From the NCBI GenBank assembly GCA_020636895.1, contig JACJWZ010000003.1, positions 138,115 to 202,114 of the forward strand: 64,000 nt of DNA, given 5' to 3'. The notes below the pieces were generated by a model. It worked only from the letters and a program-made list of their open reading frames with translations. It was not told the DNA's origin and did no database searches. The position numbers were made by a program, and so were the translations under genes. Positions within the stretch are counted from its first letter, which is position 1, and each line of letters begins with the position of its first letter. Of the stretch, positions 56,462-64,000 are shown in pieces. Source of the DNA: Thermoleophilales bacterium (GTDB lineage: Bacteria > Actinomycetota > Thermoleophilia > Solirubrobacterales > 70-9).

Positions 56462-58231
56462 ATGAAGCCTCGCCTCCTCGCGGCCCTGGTCGCCGCATCC
56501 CTGATCGCACCCGCCACCGCCGATGCCTCCACCGGGGTTCCCGGTCGCGAGTCCGAGCCGATCGTCGTCACGGGCAACGACGTTCCCGGGCTGCTCGGCG
56601 CGGACCCCGCGAAGGTGGTCGCCTTCGACTGGGACGGGGGCTGGCACCAAGTTCCGGTGCAGGTCGACGAGCGCAAGGTGGTCGACTACGTGACCGTCCG
56701 CCAGGGCAACCAGGCGAGCGGGCGCCCATTCAGCGCCCTCGCCTACGCGGACCCGGGAACCTTCGCCGGCGCTGATCCCGACCCGGCCCTCGACGGCGAC
56801 GACGAGATCGCGGCGATGGCGATGGATGCCGGAGACGGCGTGGCGAATGGAGCCGCCGACCCCGAGGGCGTCGAGCCGGGATCCCGCGTCGAGCTGCGGA
56901 TCGTCGATTCGGTCGACCCCGGACCGACCCGCTTCCTCTACCTGTTCCGCTCCGATCCCTCGGGCGGGCTCCAGCAGTCGGCCGGGCGCGACTATGTCGA
57001 CTACGACTTCAACCTGCTCTCGGGCGACTACAAGACGACGTACTCCTTCAGCGGCGTCTCCGGCGGAGACAGCACCACGAGCGGCGCTCCCGCCAACCCG
57101 GAGGACTCGACGGTCGACACCGACTACTACCGAGCCCATCTGGCGTCGCGGTGGATCGGAGATGGCCTGCAACTCCGCGCCGGCGGCGCCACGGGCGCCG
57201 ACATCCTCGACGGGGACAAGGCTCAGGTCGCCTACGGGTGCGTCCGCTCTGAGCTGACGTTCTCACGTGGCGGCGGCGGCTTCATCGCCAACATCGACGG
57301 GCCCGTCCGCGCGATCCGCTCCTACATCGGCGCGAACAGCGGCACCTTCACCCAGCGCGACCAGATCTACTACCAGCGCTCCGAGGTCGACACGACCTAC
57401 CTCCGGGTCCATCCGGGCATCAACCGGATCAGCCAGTTCCTCGACTACTCGGCGGACGCGATCGGGATGACCTACCGGAACTCGACCGACCCGGGCGGCG
57501 TGACGATCGACGGCGTCGCCGACCCGTCGGTGCAAACCGGCACCGGGATGGGGCCGCAGTCCACCTGGGAGCAGACCACCGGGCCGCAGGGGACCGTCTC
57601 CGCGATCAACCGCTACACGACGAACATCGAGGGCGTCACGGTGGGGTCCTACTACGAGGACTCGACGACGCCGGTCGCCTCGCAGTGCAGCGGCTACGCC
57701 GACTCGGCCGCCTACGGCGCCAGCGGCGCCGCGGTCCAGATGCCCGGGGTCGCCGGCGGCATCAACACCGACCCGACCCTCGGCACCGCCTACGACTTCA
57801 CCGGCAAGCGGACGCTGTTCTTCGGCGGGCCCGGTGGCACCGCTGCAACCGCCGAGAAGTACGCCTCCCAGGTCGACGAGCCGCTCAAGATCTCGCTCGG
57901 GACGAAGGGCGGCAGCGGCGGCAGCCCTACCCTGCAGCTCCGGGCGAAGGGCCTGAAGCGGGCGAAGGCGGGTAAGAAGGCGAAGATCCGCGCCAAGCTC
58001 AAGAACACCGGCCTGGTCACGGCGGAGGGCGTGAAGGTCTGCCTGAGCACGCGCAAGGCGAAGCCGGGCCGCTGCGCGAAGCTGAAGACGCTCGAGCCGC
58101 AGGAGGTGGCGAAGCTGAAGCTGCCGATGCGGATCGACGCCGACGCGAAGCGGAAGCTCCGCGTCCGCGTCAAGGCGACGTCGGAGAACTCAGCGGGCTC
58201 GGTCGACTACTCCAAGGTCAAGCTGAAGTAG
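56462..58231 (+). CDS. Large secreted protein with C-terminal CARDB-like domain
   Basis: A 589-aa exported protein. The signal peptide is residues 1-23 (ending ADAS). A large beta-rich domain has acidic calcium-like patches (DPALDGDDEIAAMAMDAGDG near 100-119) and aromatic motifs (YVDYDFNLLSGDYKTTYSF). One Cys pair candidate is CVRSEL and SQCSGY. The last 110 residues form a Lys-rich domain (KNTGLVTAEGVKVCLSTRK, then CAKLKTL) that resembles a CARDB/Ig-like cell-adhesion module with two Cys. No catalytic motif is recognised. It is convergent with fumC, with a 12-bp gap. Confidence 0.7.
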   Translation: MKPRLLAALVAASLIAPATADASTGVPGRESEPIVVTGNDVPGLLGADPAKVVAFDWDGGWHQVPVQVDERKVVDYVTVRQGNQASGRPFSALAYADPGTFAGADPDPALDGDDEIAAMAMDAGDGVANGAADPEGVEPGSRVELRIVDSVDPGPTRFLYLFRSDPSGGLQQSAGRDYVDYDFNLLSGDYKTTYSFSGVSGGDSTTSGAPANPEDSTVDTDYYRAHLASRWIGDGLQLRAGGATGADILDGDKAQVAYGCVRSELTFSRGGGGFIANIDGPVRAIRSYIGANSGTFTQRDQIYYQRSEVDTTYLRVHPGINRISQFLDYSADAIGMTYRNSTDPGGVTIDGVADPSVQTGTGMGPQSTWEQTTGPQGTVSAINRYTTNIEGVTVGSYYEDSTTPVASQCSGYADSAAYGASGAAVQMPGVAGGINTDPTLGTAYDFTGKRTLFFGGPGGTAATAEKYASQVDEPLKISLGTKGGSGGSPTLQLRAKGLKRAKAGKKAKIRAKLKNTGLVTAEGVKVCLSTRKAKPGRCAKLKTLEPQEVAKLKLPMRIDADAKRKLRVRVKATSENSAGSVDYSKVKLK

Positions 58232-58243
58232 CGACGGGAAGGC

Positions 58244-59587
58244 TCACCCGTGGGGGCGGGCCATCCCGACGAAGTCGAGTGCTTCGTTCAAGACCTCGTC
58301 GCTGACGCCCTTCTCCTTGGCCACCTCGCGGACCGTGCGGTTCGAGCTCGCGGCCTCCTTGACGATCTCCGTCGCGGCGTCGTAGCCGATGTGGGGGTTG
58401 AGGGCGGTGGCGACCTGCAGGGTCGACTCCGCGTGCTTGCGCAGCATCTCCTCGTTCGGCTCGATGCCGCTGACGCACTTGGTGTCGAGCAGGCGCGAGG
58501 CGGAGGCGAGCAGCTTGATCGAGTCGAGCAGGTTGCGCGCGATCAGCGGCACCCGCACGTTGAGCTCGAACTGGCCCTGGGCGCCACCGAGCGTGATCGC
58601 TACGTCGTTGCCGATCACCTGATCGCCGACCTGGATCACCACCTCCGGGATCACCGGGTTGACCTTTCCGGGCATGATCGATGAGCCCTTCTGCAGCTCC
58701 GGCAGGCGGATCTCGGCGAGGCCGGCGCGCGGGCCGGACCCCATCAGCGCAAGGTCGTTGCCGATCTTGATCAGCGAGACCGCGCACACCTTGAGCGCGC
58801 CGGAGAGCAGCACCAGGGCGTCGCGGTTCGCCTGCGCCTCGAAGCGGTCGTCGGGCGCTGAGATCTCGAGGCCGGAGCTGGCGGAGAGCTTCTCGCGCAC
58901 TCCCGCGGCGAACTCGGGGTGGGTGTTGATCCCGGTTCCGGTCGCCGTCCCGCCGAGCGGGATCTGGCCGACGTGGCCGAGGGTGCCGCGGACGCGCTCG
59001 GCGTCGAGCCGGATCTGAGAGGCGAAGCCGGCGAACTCCTGGCCGAGCGTCACCGGCACCGCGTCCATCAGGTGCGTGCGGCCGGACTTGACGTGATCCT
59101 TGAACTCCTCCGCCTTCGCGTCGAGCGCCTCGGCGAGGCCGTCGAGCGCGGGCAGCAGGTCGTTGGTGACCTCGTCGAGGGCGGCGAGGTGGACGGCCGA
59201 GGGGAAGACGTCGTTGGAGGACTGCCCCATGTTCACGTGGTCGTTGCGGTGGACGCCCTCGCCGGCGAGCGAGGCGATCACCTCGTTCGTGTTCATGTTC
59301 GAGGAGGTGCCCGATCCGGTCTGGAAGACGTCGACGGGGAACTGGCCGTCGTGCTCACCGTCGCCGATCGCGTCGCCGGCCTCGCCGATGCGCTCGGCGA
59401 TGTCGGCGTCGAGCAGGCCGAGCTCAGCGTTCGTGCGGGCCGCGGCGGCCTTGAGGCGGCCGAGCCAGTGGACGACTGGCGCCGGGATCGGGTGGCCCGA
59501 GACCGGGAAGTTCCCGATCGCCTTGTCGGTCTCCCCGCCCCAGAGCTTCTCGCCCTCGGGCGCCTTCACGTCGCTGATCTCGGTCAT
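58244..59587 (-). CDS. fumC: Class II fumarate hydratase
   Basis: A 447-aa TCA-cycle enzyme interconverting fumarate and malate. Signatures are TGSGTSSNMNTNEV near 90-103, the catalytic loop GSSIMPGKVNP near 305 and TGTGINTHPEFA near 220. HVNMGQSSNDVFPSA is also present. The same superfamily includes aspartate ammonia-lyase; the GINTHPEF motif and length favour FumC. GGAGG is six bases before the ATG. It is divergent from ileS. Confidence 0.92.
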   Translation of the reverse strand: MTEISDVKAPEGEKLWGGETDKAIGNFPVSGHPIPAPVVHWLGRLKAAAARTNAELGLLDADIAERIGEAGDAIGDGEHDGQFPVDVFQTGSGTSSNMNTNEVIASLAGEGVHRNDHVNMGQSSNDVFPSAVHLAALDEVTNDLLPALDGLAEALDAKAEEFKDHVKSGRTHLMDAVPVTLGQEFAGFASQIRLDAERVRGTLGHVGQIPLGGTATGTGINTHPEFAAGVREKLSASSGLEISAPDDRFEAQANRDALVLLSGALKVCAVSLIKIGNDLALMGSGPRAGLAEIRLPELQKGSSIMPGKVNPVIPEVVIQVGDQVIGNDVAITLGGAQGQFELNVRVPLIARNLLDSIKLLASASRLLDTKCVSGIEPNEEMLRKHAESTLQVATALNPHIGYDAATEIVKEAASSNRTVREVAKEKGVSDEVLNEALDFVGMARPHG

Positions 59588-59725
59588 CTGGAACCTCCGT
59601 TAGTTCTCTCTGAAGTCTGTTCTCTGAGGCTACCTGCGCGGGCGTCCCGGCCGCCGGGCCGCCGAGCTCACACCGTCTCGGTCCACGTCGCGTCAACCCC
59701 GCGCGGCCCGCCACCGCGTCGAACG

Positions 59726-59731
59726 TAGAAT
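59726..59731 (+). promoter_or_regulatory. -10 element, probably leaderless (ileS)
   Basis: TAGAAT, nine bases before the ATG at 59741. No ribosome site, and no T-box leader elements (specifier stem or TGG-containing antiterminator) were found in the 153-bp fumC-ileS gap. Confidence 0.5.
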
Positions 59732-59740
59732 CGGCGGTTC

Positions 59741-62700
59741 ATGCCCGCAGGCAAGCGATACGAGCCGGTCGATCCCAAGCAGTCGTTCCCGGCGCTCGAG
59801 GAGCGCATCCTCGAGCGCTGGCGCGAGCGCGACGTCTTCGCACGGCAGCTCGCCGAGCGCGAGGGCGCACCGGTCTGGAGCTTCTACGAGGGACCCCCCA
59901 CCGCAAACGGCCGCCCCGGCTCCCACCACGTCCTCGCCCGCGTCTTCAAGGACATCTACCCCCGCTACCAGGCGATGCGCGGCCACTACGTACCCCGCAA
60001 GGCGGGCTGGGACTGCCACGGTCTGCCGGTCGAGCTCGAGGTCGAGAAGGAGCTCGGGATCTCCTCCAAGGAGCAGATCGAGGAGTACGGGATCGCCGAG
60101 TTCAACCAGCGCTGCCGCGACTCGGTGTTCCGCTACGTCGACGATTGGCGCCGGCTGACCGAGCGGATCGGCTTCTGGGTCGACATGGACGACCCCTACC
60201 GGACGCTCGACAACGACTACATCGAGTCGGTCTGGTGGTCGCTGCGCCAGAGCTGGGACCGCGATCGCCTCTACCAGGGTCACAAGGTCGTCCCCTACTG
60301 CCCGCGCTGCGGGACGGCGCTGAGCTCCCACGAGGTCGCCCTCGGGTACGAGGATCAGGTCGACCCAAGCACCTACGTGCGGATGCCGGTGACCGACCCC
60401 GCCGGGTCGGGGCTCGAGTCCGGCGACAACCTGCTCGTCTGGACGACGACGCCGTGGACTCTGATCTCGCACGCCGCGATCGCCGCCGGGCCTGAGATCA
60501 GGTACGTGCGGGCGCGGCCGGGTGGCGACGACCCCACTGACGAGGTCGTCGTCGTCGCGAAGGCCCTGGCCGAACGCGTTCTCGGCGAGGGGTGGGAGGA
60601 GCTCGCCTCGCTCACCGGGCGCGACCTCGAAGGCATCCGCTACGAGGCGCCGTTCGGCTACATCCACGGCGAGGACTTCGGCCCGCTCGGCCACTCCGTC
60701 CTCCTCGGCGACTTCGTCACGACCGAGGACGGCACCGGCCTCGTCCACACCGCGCTCGCCTTCGGCGAGGACGACTTCCGGCTCGGCGAGAGCTACGGGA
60801 TGACGCTGCAGAACCCGGTCCTGCCGAACGGCCGCTTCGACTCCCGCGTCACCGACTTCCAGGGCGAGCTCGTCTACGACCACAACCCCGAGATCGTCGA
60901 GGCGCTGCGCGCGAGCGGGCGTCTGTTCCGAGTCGTCGACTACGAGCACGCCTACCCGCATTGCTGGCGCTGCGGCACCGCGCTCCTCTACTACGCGAAG
61001 TCGAGCTGGTATCTGCGGACCTCCGAGGTCAAGGACCGGCTGCTCGCCGAGAACGAGAGGATCGGCTGGCACCCCGAGCACATCAAGCACGGCCGATTCG
61101 GGCGCTGGCTCGAGAACAACGTCGACTGGGCGCTCTCGCGCGAGCGCTACTGGGGGACGCCGCTGCCGATCTGGGAGTGCACCGCCGAGGACTGCGAGGA
61201 GCGCTTCTGCGCCGGGTCGATCGCCGACCTGCGGGAGCGGGTCGCCGCGGGCAGCGAGGTCCCCGAGGACCTGCACCGCCCCTACATCGACGAGGTCCGT
61301 CTGCGCTGCCCGGCTGACGGCTGCGAGGGCGAGATGCAACGCGTCGTCGAGACGATCGACGCCTGGTACGACTCGGGCGCGATGCCCTTCGCGCAGTTCC
61401 ACTACCCGTTCGAGAACGAGACGGAGTTCGAGTCGCGGTTCCCCGCCGACTTCATCTGCGAGGGGATCGACCAGACCCGCGGCTGGTTCTACTCGCAGCT
61501 CGCCGAGTCGGTGCTCCTCTTCGACGAGACGAACTACCGCAACTGCGTCTGCCTCGGCCTGATCCTCGATCCCGAGGGCCAGAAGATGTCGAAGAGCCGC
61601 GGCAACATCGTCGACCCGTGGGAGGTGCTGAACCTGCACGGGGCCGACGCGTTCCGCTGGTACTACCTGACCTCCCAGCAGCCCTGGGCGGGCTACCGGT
61701 TCAGCGTCGAGACGATCGGCGAGTCGCTGCGCCAGTTCCTGCTGACGCTGTGGAACACCTATGGCTTTCTCGTCATGTACGAGAACGCGGCGGAGGGCCA
61801 GGAGGCCGGCCCGGAGCCCGACGCGGCCGAGGCGGAGCTCGACCGTTGGCTCGTCTCGCGGCTGCAGGCGGTAAGCGCCGAGGTCGGGGAGCGGCTCGAC
61901 GACTTCGACTCGGTCGGCGCCGGCAAGGCGCTCGCCGACTACGTCGATGAGATGTCGAACTGGTACGTGCGCGTCTCCCGGCGGCGGTTCTGGGAGGGGG
62001 ACGTCGCCGCGTTCGCCACCCTGCGGCACTGCCTCGTCGAAACCGCGAAGCTCATCGCCCCGTTCGTCCCCTTCACGGCCGACGCGATCTACGTGAACCT
62101 GGTCGGGGGCGCCGACGGCGAGTTCGGCGACGCGCCGGACTCCGTCCACCTCAGCGACTTCCCCGAGCCCGCCGATGCTCTCCGCGACCCCGAGCTCGAG
62201 GCGGGGATGGACGCCGCCCGCCGCGCCGTCGAGCTCGGCCGCGCCGCCCGGGCGCAGGCGAAGGCGAAGATGCGCCAGCCGCTCGCGAAGGCGGTGATCG
62301 TCGCGACCGAGGAGGAGCGCGCCGTGATCGAGCGGTTCGCCGATCTCGTCGAGGCGGAGCTCAACGTCAAGGCGCTCGAGTTCGTCAGCGAGGAGGGAGA
62401 GCTCGCCTCGTGGACGGTGAAGCCGAACTTCCGCTCGCTCGGCCCGCGCTTCGGCAAGGACGTGCCTCAGGCCAAGGCGGCGATCGAGGCGCTCGACCCC
62501 GACCACGCCCGCGCGGCGATTGCCGGCGAGCGCGAGATCGGGATCGCGATCGACGGGGTCGACCACACGCTCCACCCCGAGGACATGACGCTCGCCATGC
62601 AGCCGCTTGACGGCTATCAGGTGGAGGCGGAGGCCGGGCGCGCCGTCGCCCTCGCGCTCGAGCTGGACGACGAGCTGATCCGCGAGGGTCTCGCCCGTGA

Positions 62701-62929
62701 GGTCGTCCGCGCCGTGCAGCAGGCGCGCAAGGACGCCGGCCTCGAGATCACCGATCGCATCGATCTCCGCCTCGGCGGCGACGAGGACCTACTCGCCGCC
62801 GCGCGCGCCCACGAGGACTACGTGACGGGCGAGACCCTCGCGACGTCGGTCACCTACGACGGTTCCGGCGGCGAGCCGATCGAGATCGGCGGTCGTGAGC
62901 TGTCGGTCGGCGTCGGTCGGACCGGCTGA
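59741..62929 (+). CDS. ileS: Isoleucyl-tRNA synthetase
   Basis: A 1062-aa class I synthetase. The HIGH-equivalent motif is GRPGSHH at 57-63, a variant typical of one IleS branch. KAGWDCHGLPVELEVEKELG near 86-105 marks Ile specificity. An editing domain lies in the middle. Zinc Cys pairs include CPRCGTAL near 187. KMSKS is at 615-619 (GQKMSKSRGN). A C-terminal anticodon-binding domain starts near 690. Length and C-terminal extension fit the eukaryote-like IleS type, which in some bacteria tolerates mupirocin; that cannot be judged here. Confidence 0.96.
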   Translation: MPAGKRYEPVDPKQSFPALEERILERWRERDVFARQLAEREGAPVWSFYEGPPTANGRPGSHHVLARVFKDIYPRYQAMRGHYVPRKAGWDCHGLPVELEVEKELGISSKEQIEEYGIAEFNQRCRDSVFRYVDDWRRLTERIGFWVDMDDPYRTLDNDYIESVWWSLRQSWDRDRLYQGHKVVPYCPRCGTALSSHEVALGYEDQVDPSTYVRMPVTDPAGSGLESGDNLLVWTTTPWTLISHAAIAAGPEIRYVRARPGGDDPTDEVVVVAKALAERVLGEGWEELASLTGRDLEGIRYEAPFGYIHGEDFGPLGHSVLLGDFVTTEDGTGLVHTALAFGEDDFRLGESYGMTLQNPVLPNGRFDSRVTDFQGELVYDHNPEIVEALRASGRLFRVVDYEHAYPHCWRCGTALLYYAKSSWYLRTSEVKDRLLAENERIGWHPEHIKHGRFGRWLENNVDWALSRERYWGTPLPIWECTAEDCEERFCAGSIADLRERVAAGSEVPEDLHRPYIDEVRLRCPADGCEGEMQRVVETIDAWYDSGAMPFAQFHYPFENETEFESRFPADFICEGIDQTRGWFYSQLAESVLLFDETNYRNCVCLGLILDPEGQKMSKSRGNIVDPWEVLNLHGADAFRWYYLTSQQPWAGYRFSVETIGESLRQFLLTLWNTYGFLVMYENAAEGQEAGPEPDAAEAELDRWLVSRLQAVSAEVGERLDDFDSVGAGKALADYVDEMSNWYVRVSRRRFWEGDVAAFATLRHCLVETAKLIAPFVPFTADAIYVNLVGGADGEFGDAPDSVHLSDFPEPADALRDPELEAGMDAARRAVELGRAARAQAKAKMRQPLAKAVIVATEEERAVIERFADLVEAELNVKALEFVSEEGELASWTVKPNFRSLGPRFGKDVPQAKAAIEALDPDHARAAIAGEREIGIAIDGVDHTLHPEDMTLAMQPLDGYQVEAEAGRAVALALELDDELIREGLAREVVRAVQQARKDAGLEITDRIDLRLGGDEDLLAAARAHEDYVTGETLATSVTYDGSGGEPIEIGGRELSVGVGRTG

Positions 62930-62993
62930 CCCGACGGGCGGCTACATCTCGCCGCAGGTCGGGCGTGCCGGACCAGCGCGAACACGGCGCTCC

Positions 62994-63047
62994 TCGCCGA
63001 ACGTCAACCGTGTGGGGCTATACGGGTAGGAAATCGACGTTCGGCGA
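62994..63047. repeat. Inverted-repeat element, family 1 (copy B)
   Basis: A 54-bp element with perfect 11-bp ends TCGCCGAACGT and ACGTTCGGCGA. It shares the centre GGGGCTATACGG and AAATCGACGTTCGG with copy A at 40637. One end pair differs in a compensated way (A-T in copy A, G-C here). Confidence 0.75.
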
Positions 63048-63093
63048 CATGGAGGAGCTAGTAAGCCCCGGCCCAGATGCTTCCCCGCCCTGG

Positions 63094-63139
63094 CGAACGT
63101 ACGTCGTTGGGCGCTATGGAGACGCGCTGCGTACGTTCG
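63094..63139. repeat. Inverted-repeat element, family 1 (relative, copy C)
   Basis: A 46-bp element with perfect 10-bp ends CGAACGTACG and CGTACGTTCG, centre containing GGGCGCTATGG. It lies 46 bp after copy B. It shares the ends and part of the centre but is more diverged. Confidence 0.55.
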
Positions 63140-63163
63140 TGGCGAGAGTGGGGTGATGCGGCG

Positions 63164-63169
63164 TAGGAT
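63164..63169 (+). promoter_or_regulatory. -10 element, probably leaderless (membrane protein)
   Basis: TAGGAT, six bases before the GTG at 63176. Confidence 0.5.
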
Positions 63170-63175
63170 CCCGCC

Positions 63176-63607
63176 GTGGAGCTCGGTGGCGACACCAAGG
63201 CTGTCCTACTCGCCGCCGGGCTGATCTTCCTCTGGGCGCTGCTGATCGGCGTCTGGAAGTACCGGGAGATGGCGGCGAGCCCGGAGGGACGCGCGCATCC
63301 CTACGTCGATGTCGCCCACCGCGCCGCGCTGCTGTACAGCTTCGCGACGCTGCTCCTCGCGGTCTTCGTCGAGCTCAGCGACTTCTCGACGCTCGTCAAC
63401 ACGATCGCCGCGTTCGTCCCGGTCGCGTTCTTCGTCACGGCGATCGCCAGCTACTGCGTCAACGGTGCCCGGGCCGAGACGGACAACCAGTTCCGCGACG
63501 GCGACGAGCCGCCCGGTCAGCAACCCTTCATGTGGGCGTTGATCGCCGGTGAGATCGGTGGGGTGGCCATCCTGATCGCCGGCTTCGTCTGCGGTCAGAT
63601 CCTCTGA
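63176..63607 (+). CDS. Small four-helix membrane protein, unknown
   Basis: A 143-aa protein with four hydrophobic segments (about 8-26, 49-66, 72-93, 119-140) and a charged loop (GARAETDNQFRDGDEPPG). The N-terminal half carries a conserved-looking WKYREMAASPEGRAHPYVD loop. No motif identifies a function; the layout is similar to small DUF-type actinobacterial membrane proteins. Followed by a perfect 15-bp hairpin shared with the convergent thioredoxin gene. Confidence 0.7.
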   Translation: MELGGDTKAVLLAAGLIFLWALLIGVWKYREMAASPEGRAHPYVDVAHRAALLYSFATLLLAVFVELSDFSTLVNTIAAFVPVAFFVTAIASYCVNGARAETDNQFRDGDEPPGQQPFMWALIAGEIGGVAILIAGFVCGQIL

Positions 63608-63621
63608 GCCGCCAAGAACGA

Positions 63622-63654
63622 CTGACGCCTCCTGACGAGGTCAGGAGGCGTCAG
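63622..63654. terminator. Perfect 15-bp bidirectional hairpin
   Basis: CTGACGCCTCCTGAC and GTCAGGAGGCGTCAG around a GAG loop, between the convergent membrane-protein and trxA genes. No U-tract in either direction. Confidence 0.7.
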
Positions 63655-63730
63655 ATCAAGGAAGAGCCCGGCGACGTGGCCTCTTGGCCGCGAGCCGGCC
63701 GATGACGCCGAGCTGGCGCCTCCCGGCCCG

Positions 63731-64000
63731 TCAGGCGAGCGCGGGCTCGAGCTCGGCCTCGAGGCGCTTCTTGGGCATCGCGCCGATGATGGTCTTGGCG
63801 GGTTGGCCGCCCTTGAAGACGATCATCGTCGGGATCGACATCACCTGGTAGGCGCTCGCCGTGTCCTGGTTCTCGTCGATGTTCAGGGAGACGATCTTGA
63901 CGTCGTCTCGCTCGGCCGCCATCTCCTCGAGGATCGGGTGGACGACGCGGCAGGGACCGCACCAGGGAGCCCAGAAGTCGACGAGCACGGGCTCGCTGGA
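63731..64000 (-). CDS. trxA: Thioredoxin (partial, N-terminus off the window)
   Basis: The last 89 residues of a thioredoxin. The redox motif WAPWCGPCR, the stretch VKIVSLNIDENQDTASAYQV and the cis-Pro region SIPTMIVFKGG are all canonical. The protein is a general cytoplasmic disulfide reductase. The reading frame continues past the right edge, so the true start is outside the window. Confidence 0.93.
   Translation of the reverse strand, partial: SSEPVLVDFWAPWCGPCRVVHPILEEMAAERDDVKIVSLNIDENQDTASAYQVMSIPTMIVFKGGQPAKTIIGAMPKKRLEAELEPALA

Noticed and set aside
59588..59740. T-box riboswitch before ileS
   Set aside because: No specifier loop, no T-box sequence and no antiterminator pairing were found; a -10 hexamer lies right before the ATG.
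59693..62575. 960-codon open frame antisense to ileS
   Set aside because: Shadow of a canonical synthetase gene. High GC at third positions removes stops from the complementary frame; the translation is Arg/Asp/Val-rich with no domain.

Overview
The window is GC-rich (about 70% by eye) with a strong G/C bias at third codon positions, so almost every true gene has long open shadows on the other frames. Gene content points to an actinobacterium, most likely class Thermoleophilia (Solirubrobacterales or a close relative). The hints are the secreted protein whose N-terminus repeats short G-A-I/V-x-x-x-K-I units, the many secreted proteins ending in Lys-rich or Ig-like domains, the fused CobA-HemD, DUF1385 and DUF3107-like proteins, and TAnnnT -10 hexamers placed directly in front of start codons. 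The lineage is inference; no rRNA gene is present.

Layout. 1-6.5 kb (minus strand): PhoD-type phosphatase (cut by the window edge), molybdopterin oxidoreductase, FAD-linked oxidase, DUF1254/DUF1214 protein. 6.6-17.3 kb: mostly exported proteins (repeat protein, M28 peptidase, Gly-rich/InlB-repeat protein, penicillin-acylase-type Ntn hydrolase, glycosidase-like protein), a DHA2 drug exporter, tRNA-Arg(CCT), a frameshifted RTX-repeat fragment and a PRC-barrel protein. 17.4-23.4 kb (minus): conserved hypothetical, GalT-like protein, slipin, NfeD protease, trypsin-like protease, TlpA-like lipoprotein. 23.5-28.4 kb (plus): secreted beta-helix protein, an unusual SF2 helicase with an acidic insertion, a small membrane protein. 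28.5-33.1 kb: BirA, a candidate 24-aa membrane peptide, a two-gene ABC exporter, SAM hydrolase, patatin-like lipase.

33.2-39.4 kb is the most coherent block: a minus-strand operon ccmA-ccmB-ccmC-ccmD-hemA-hemC-cobA/hemD joining heme delivery for cytochrome c with tetrapyrrole synthesis. Most of its junctions are short stop/start overlaps, and hemC appears to start with CTG. 39.6-52.0 kb: Nudix hydrolase, aldehyde dehydrogenase, RarA, TauE permease, DUF1385, an FtsH-like protease, methylmalonyl-CoA epimerase, BtrH-like protein, PAP2 phosphatase and YchF. 52.0-64.0 kb: a fused peptidoglycan hydrolase, GabD-type dehydrogenase, MsrA, secreted protein, FumC, IleS, a membrane protein and thioredoxin (cut by the edge).

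No CRISPR array, transposase, integrase, phage gene or rRNA was seen. The signals outside ordinary gene content are two families of roughly 50-bp inverted-repeat elements in intergenic gaps, a set of at least fourteen probably leaderless promoters, a near-perfect operator palindrome at the exporter gene, structured leaders before the helicase and the InlB-repeat gene, and a pseudogene whose frameshift is a 10-bp tandem duplication.
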